From Citrus sinensis (lineage: Eukaryota; Streptophyta; Magnoliopsida; Sapindales; Rutaceae): 64,000 nucleotides of DNA. Positions 60,801 to 64,000 of the stretch are shown one piece after another. Below the pieces are notes generated by a model. It was not told the DNA's origin. It did not search any database and saw only the letters and a program-made list of their open reading frames with translations. Both the position numbers and the translations under genes were made by a program. Positions within the stretch are counted from its first letter, which is position 1; every line of letters starts with the position of its first letter. The stretch is from the NCBI RefSeq assembly GCF_022201045.2, contig NC_068558.1, positions 42,489,501-42,553,500 on the forward strand. The letters are read 5' to 3'.

Positions 60801-61445
60801 CTCCTCTATGGTATGAGGTGATGACATGGGAATCCTCTGAAGAAGTAGAGGAAATTACTTGTCTGCGAAACTCATCAATGGAGCTTTCATTTGTCCTAAA
60901 AGCTTCGACATTAGCTCCATTACAAAAAGCCAAACATGAAACTTTACCAAATGTAATTCCCTCGTCCTTAATCTTGCTTAAAGGCTCACAGCAATCTAAC
61001 ATTGTATCATCAAACCATCTCCAAGGCCCTGGAAATTAATTCCAATATATCAAAATGTTTCTTTTAAGTAACTAAAGTGGAAATCTGCTTAAGAGTTTTA
61101 AAACAATTACCTTTCCAGGTTCTTCCAGGATCAATAGCGAGGGCATTCAGGACGACAGCGAGGCTGGCAAGACCGCAGTATGCTGGCTCAGATTGAGTCT
61201 GGTAGTATGATATCAATTTAAAAAATCCTTCCATGGTCCCTCCTTCAAGTGCTTCTGTGAACAATTTCTGCAACAAAAAAAAAAAAAAAGGATTGGAAGT
61301 TTTTAGTTGAATTAAATGCATGCAACAGAGAGAGAGAGAGAGAGAGCAAGTAATTGATTATAGTAATTACCTTGCCTTGAGGACAAGCGAACTCAATTGC
61401 AGGAGGAGAGGGAAGAACTCTTCTGTAAACCCCTGCCACTGCCAT
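57878..61445 (-). CDS. Phytochelatin synthase copy 3
   Basis: Eight minus-strand exons: 61371-61445, 61111-61267, 60790-61028, 60449-60612, 60213-60264, 59571-59798, 58845-59357 and 57878-57934, total 1485 nt, 494 residues. Exon lengths two to six equal those of copy 2. Start [20 protein letters not shown]. Triad Cys56 ([10 protein letters not shown]), His162 ([12 protein letters not shown]) and Asp180 ([12 protein letters not shown]), the same numbering as I recall for Arabidopsis PCS1. The C-terminal half is Cys-rich ([29 protein letters not shown]). The last exon is short and divergent, encoding [18 protein letters not shown]. The last intron (57935-58844) is long and shares sequence with DNA upstream of copy 1. 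It looks functional. Confidence 0.94.
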
Positions 61446-61712
61446 TTTTCTTTTTTGATTTTTAATTTTACTTTACTTTTCCAGCTAAGGCTTGCAAAAC
61501 CATTCAGTTAAATGTTGATCAATGGCCTCATGGATGGAGCCAAAGGAGAATCCATGTTAGAAATGATGAGTGAGCCCGCGCCGTCATCGCGTCAGACAAG
61601 AAAAATGAACTAATGCAATCACGATATCAGTCAACGTCCAAATACGTTTTCTTTTTCCCTTCCTTCGAAAGTAAGAAAAAGGGAAAAAAATGACTGTTAA
61701 AGGGTTGGAAAA
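61446..61712. other. Upstream flank of PCS copy 3
   Basis: Probable promoter and 5' UTR of the leftward PCS copy 3. No clear TATA box. A CG-containing patch (GAGCCCGCGCCGTCATCGCG) lies at about 61574. No gene. Confidence 0.4.
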
Positions 61713-62244
61713 TGCTTGTCAGCGAGAATGCTGAGAGTAGGGATGGCAATTTTTTTCGATCGTTTGGGAATGGAATTTGGATATAGTTTTGTTTTAATAA
61801 AAAATTAGGGATGGAATTGAGATTTTTTTTATCCTAATTATATATGCGGGACAGGAGTGGGATTGATAAATTCCATCCCATCTCGTTTCATTACCAATTA
61901 AGAATGAAATTTTTTTTAATTAGGATGGAATCTCGTAAGATCTTATCTCTTTTGGGATGGGATTGGAATATATTTTTGTCTTAAAAAAATATAAGGACGA
62001 GATTGAGATATTTTTTCATCTCATTTATATATACAAGATGAGAATGGGATTGGTAAATCTCATCCCATCCCGTCCCATTGCCAACCCTAGCTGAGAGAAT
62101 GCCGAGAGAAACGGCATACAGTAATGTCGTTTCTCTCGGCGCCACCCCCCACCACGTGAACTTTTGCCCCTTTTTGTGCTAGAGAAACGGCATTACTGTA
62201 TGACGTTTCTCTCGGCATTCTCTCGGCGTTCTTGACATCTAGCA
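61713..62244. mobile_element. Fold-back MITE split by a nested hAT MITE
   Basis: Arms built on GAGAGAATGCCGAGAGAAAC, CGGCATACAGTAATG and the inverse CATTACTGTATGACGTTTCTC, TCGGCATTCTCTCGGCG, making a strong hairpin around a GC-rich loop (CGCCACCCCCCACCACGTG). The left arm is interrupted by the hAT MITE at 61738-62089, whose 8-bp target duplication GCTGAGAG is arm sequence. Without the insert the element is about 175 bp. Its terminus TGCTAGAT (inverse at 62237-62244) matches the relative at 46206. Confidence 0.75.
61738..62089. mobile_element. hAT-type MITE nested in a fold-back MITE (352 bp)
   Basis: Begins TAGGGATGGCAAT and ends ATTGCCAACCCTA, flanked by GCTGAGAG at 61730-61737 and 62090-62097, an 8-bp hAT duplication. 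Subterminal GGGATGG/CATCCCATCCC motifs recur in both orientations. No coding content. It inserted after the fold-back element had. Confidence 0.85.
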
Positions 62245-63553
62245 CTCCTAGCAGATGCTACTAAAGTCTAAAGTGTTATATCCAGGTCAGCGAAATACTT
62301 GCACCGATCTATTTTGGATTATTATTGAAGTGTGAAGTCTATTATTATTAAAATAAGACTTCAAAATTTGTCATCTATCCAGAAATTGTAATCAAGCAGT
62401 CGATACTCTGGCTAAATTTCCTCTTAGTTGGAGCCACTCTCTTGTGCGGGCGGAGGATATTTACAACACTTGGCCTATTTTCTTTAAGTTATTTCTTGGA
62501 ATAATAAGTATCTATTTTTTTTAAAAGAAAAAAAAAACTGTGACATATACTTCTAACGAGAGGGTATCTGATAATAAATTTTCAATAATTAATTAAAATA
62601 AAAAATACTTGGATAAAATTCTTTTACAAAAAAGATAATATGTTAGAACTTCAGTGTGATGATTGTACAGATTATATCATATTTTCAATAAAATTCATAG
62701 GGATTTATGTGATTATCCCTCAACTTTAGGGATTACAATTTACAGCAATTAAGGTTGTCATTTTTAAATGTAAAAATAATTGTCATTTACTTACAAAAAA
62801 AAAATTTGTTATAGTTCAAAAAAACTATTAAACCATTTAATTTAATAACAATAACCGCAAAATTATTAAATTATATGATTTAATAATATAATATAATTAT
62901 AGTATTAAACTGTATAGTTTGATAACTTTCTCAAACTTAATAAAATTTAGGATCGTAAACTAGATCTATGATATATATTTACGTGGAATTTACTCGAATA
63001 CTAATAAATAAAGGTGAAAGCAAAGATTGATCACATCATGTTCATATTCTACACCTGCTCTTGTTAGTAGATGTACCCCCGCACGAGATAAACCCAACCC
63101 AAACCCGGCATGCGAACTCTCGGGTCTTTATCTGTTGCGGGAAAGTGTTTTAGGTCAGGTTCCGATCCTTCGGGTTCACTCAAAAAAAAAAATAATAACC
63201 AGCTTGGACCCAGGTTTTGTCATCCCCAGTATTCCGCTCTGAACAACACAGTTAATCCTCAGAACACAACTGTAGCCTCTGCATTATGGGATTTTGATCC
63301 CTGAAGGGTGCCTCTTACCTCTTCATGGTTAGGTTTTGATCTCTGGAAAGTAGCTTTCCGTCATTGACCAAGTCATTTGAACCCTGGGGAGACAGCATTT
63401 GCTTCTGCAGGAAGGAACAACCTAAAGAAGGGAAATAAATGGCCTTTGTGCAGTGCATATCTAAGATTTTCACACATTCAGAGCACAAGATAAATTGCCT
63501 TCTTTGATGGCAAAGCAACAGTTACTACATTAAAATTTAGATATAAGAGGGAG
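62245..63553. other. Intergenic region between PCS copies 3 and 4
   Basis: AT-rich DNA with an RNase H-like fragment (62362-62490) and, at about 63085-63185, ACCCAACCCAAACCCGGCAT-type and CGGGT motifs like the ends of a degraded hAT MITE. Otherwise no genes seen. Confidence 0.45.
62362..62490 (+). pseudogene. Fragment of a LINE/RNase H-type domain
   Basis: One frame reads FKICHLSRNCNQAVDTLAKF, then PLSWSHSLVRAEDIY and NTWPIFF. The HxSRNxNxAxDxLAK pattern matches the C-terminal end of plant RNase H-like domains found in non-LTR retrotransposons and related genes. Only this end is present, with no surrounding reverse transcriptase, so it is a dead fragment. Confidence 0.5.
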
Positions 63554-64000
63554 CTAAATGCTTAGTGCAGCAAGATCCTCATCTACCTTATTCTCTTGGC
63601 ATCTCCTAAGGATGTGGAGTTGACGTCGCAGGTGCAAAACCTGCCAAAATTCATATTTCACAATGAGAAATCTTGCATGTTGATATTAGAGAATTAGAGG
63701 TCACATAGCCAACAGTAATGAACTTATTGCACCCATCTGACCCACAACAAAGATGAAAGCTCCGTTCTGATACCACAATGTTTATACTCTTAAGACTTAA
63801 CATACTTCACAATGCAGATTGACAAGTTCCTTCCATTCATCTTTTATACAATTACAATACCACTAACAGAATATCCAGAGTCAACATTTGAAATGCAAAA
63901 GAATAGAGAATTTTTTTTTTTTCAAAAGGATAATGTATTTACCTCTTCTTGAAGCAGTGTAGGAAGATTTTCTGTTGTAACAAGGCCAAGAATTTGTCGT
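63554..64000 (-). CDS. Phytochelatin synthase copy 4, 3' end only (runs off the window)
   Basis: Two minus-strand exons are visible: 63943-64000 (continuing beyond the edge), encoding RQILGLVTTENLPTLLQEE, and 63554-63640, encoding [20 protein letters not shown], then EDLAALSI and a stop. The join is phase 0, as in the other copies. This C-terminus (RRCQEN, then acidic DEDLAA) matches the end I recall for canonical plant PCS1 proteins better than copies 1-3, so copy 4 may be the ancestral-type gene. The rest of the gene, including the catalytic half, lies to the right of the window. Confidence 0.88.

Noticed and set aside
63720-63790. Minus-strand TGGTATCAGAACGGAGC resembling an LTR-element primer binding site
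   Set aside because: It lies inside the last intron of PCS copy 4 with no LTR or internal region recognisable next to it; too short to call an element.

Overview
The window is nuclear DNA from a flowering plant, almost certainly a eudicot. Genes are intron-rich with GT-AG junctions, intergenic DNA is AT-rich, and the proteins match plant families throughout. The protein sequences and the MITE load remind me of Citrus; that is recall, not something shown here.

Layout. (1) 0.7-2.2 kb, minus: Rho GDP-dissociation inhibitor, 3' end cut off by the window edge. (2) 3.7-8.9 kb, minus: NPGR2-like calmodulin-binding TPR protein, 5 coding exons plus a probable 5' UTR exon. (3) 10-18 kb: gene-poor, with a complete solo LTR, a hAT-type non-autonomous element and fold-back MITEs. 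(4) 18.7-19.1 kb, plus: small charged plant protein of unknown function. (5) 23.1-24.2 kb, minus: methylesterase (MES17-like), beside a 1-kb minisatellite flanked by a duplicated sequence. (6) 27.6-29.8 kb, plus: chloroplast MRL7/SVR4-type thioredoxin-fold protein. (7) 30.9-34.3 kb, plus: mitochondrial succinyl-CoA ligase beta subunit, 12 exons. (8) 34.8-37.9 kb, minus: long-chain fatty alcohol oxidase, 3 exons. (9) 39.5 kb, plus: small secreted protein with a duplicated Cys motif. (10) 41.4-64 kb: a cluster of four phytochelatin synthase (PCS) genes (minus, plus, minus, and a minus copy cut by the right edge), with an SPX-RING ubiquitin ligase (NLA/BAH1-like) and a 1.7-kb solo LTR between the first and second.

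The PCS cluster is the main point of interest. All copies share one exon plan and keep the Cys-His-Asp catalytic triad where it can be seen. The copies differ in the C-terminal regulatory half. The first copy (41.4-44.7 kb) has lost one intron precisely, uses a new splice donor that removes six residues, and has lost most of the C-terminal cysteines kept by its neighbours. The last exon differs between all four copies. Non-coding sequence upstream of the first copy resembles the last intron of the third, which suggests that another copy once lay there.

Gene spans below run from first to last coding base; exon coordinates are in the evidence. All splice sites were placed by eye from reading-frame continuity, family alignment from memory and GT-AG rules, so expression data are needed to confirm them. 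No tRNA, rRNA or CRISPR was found.
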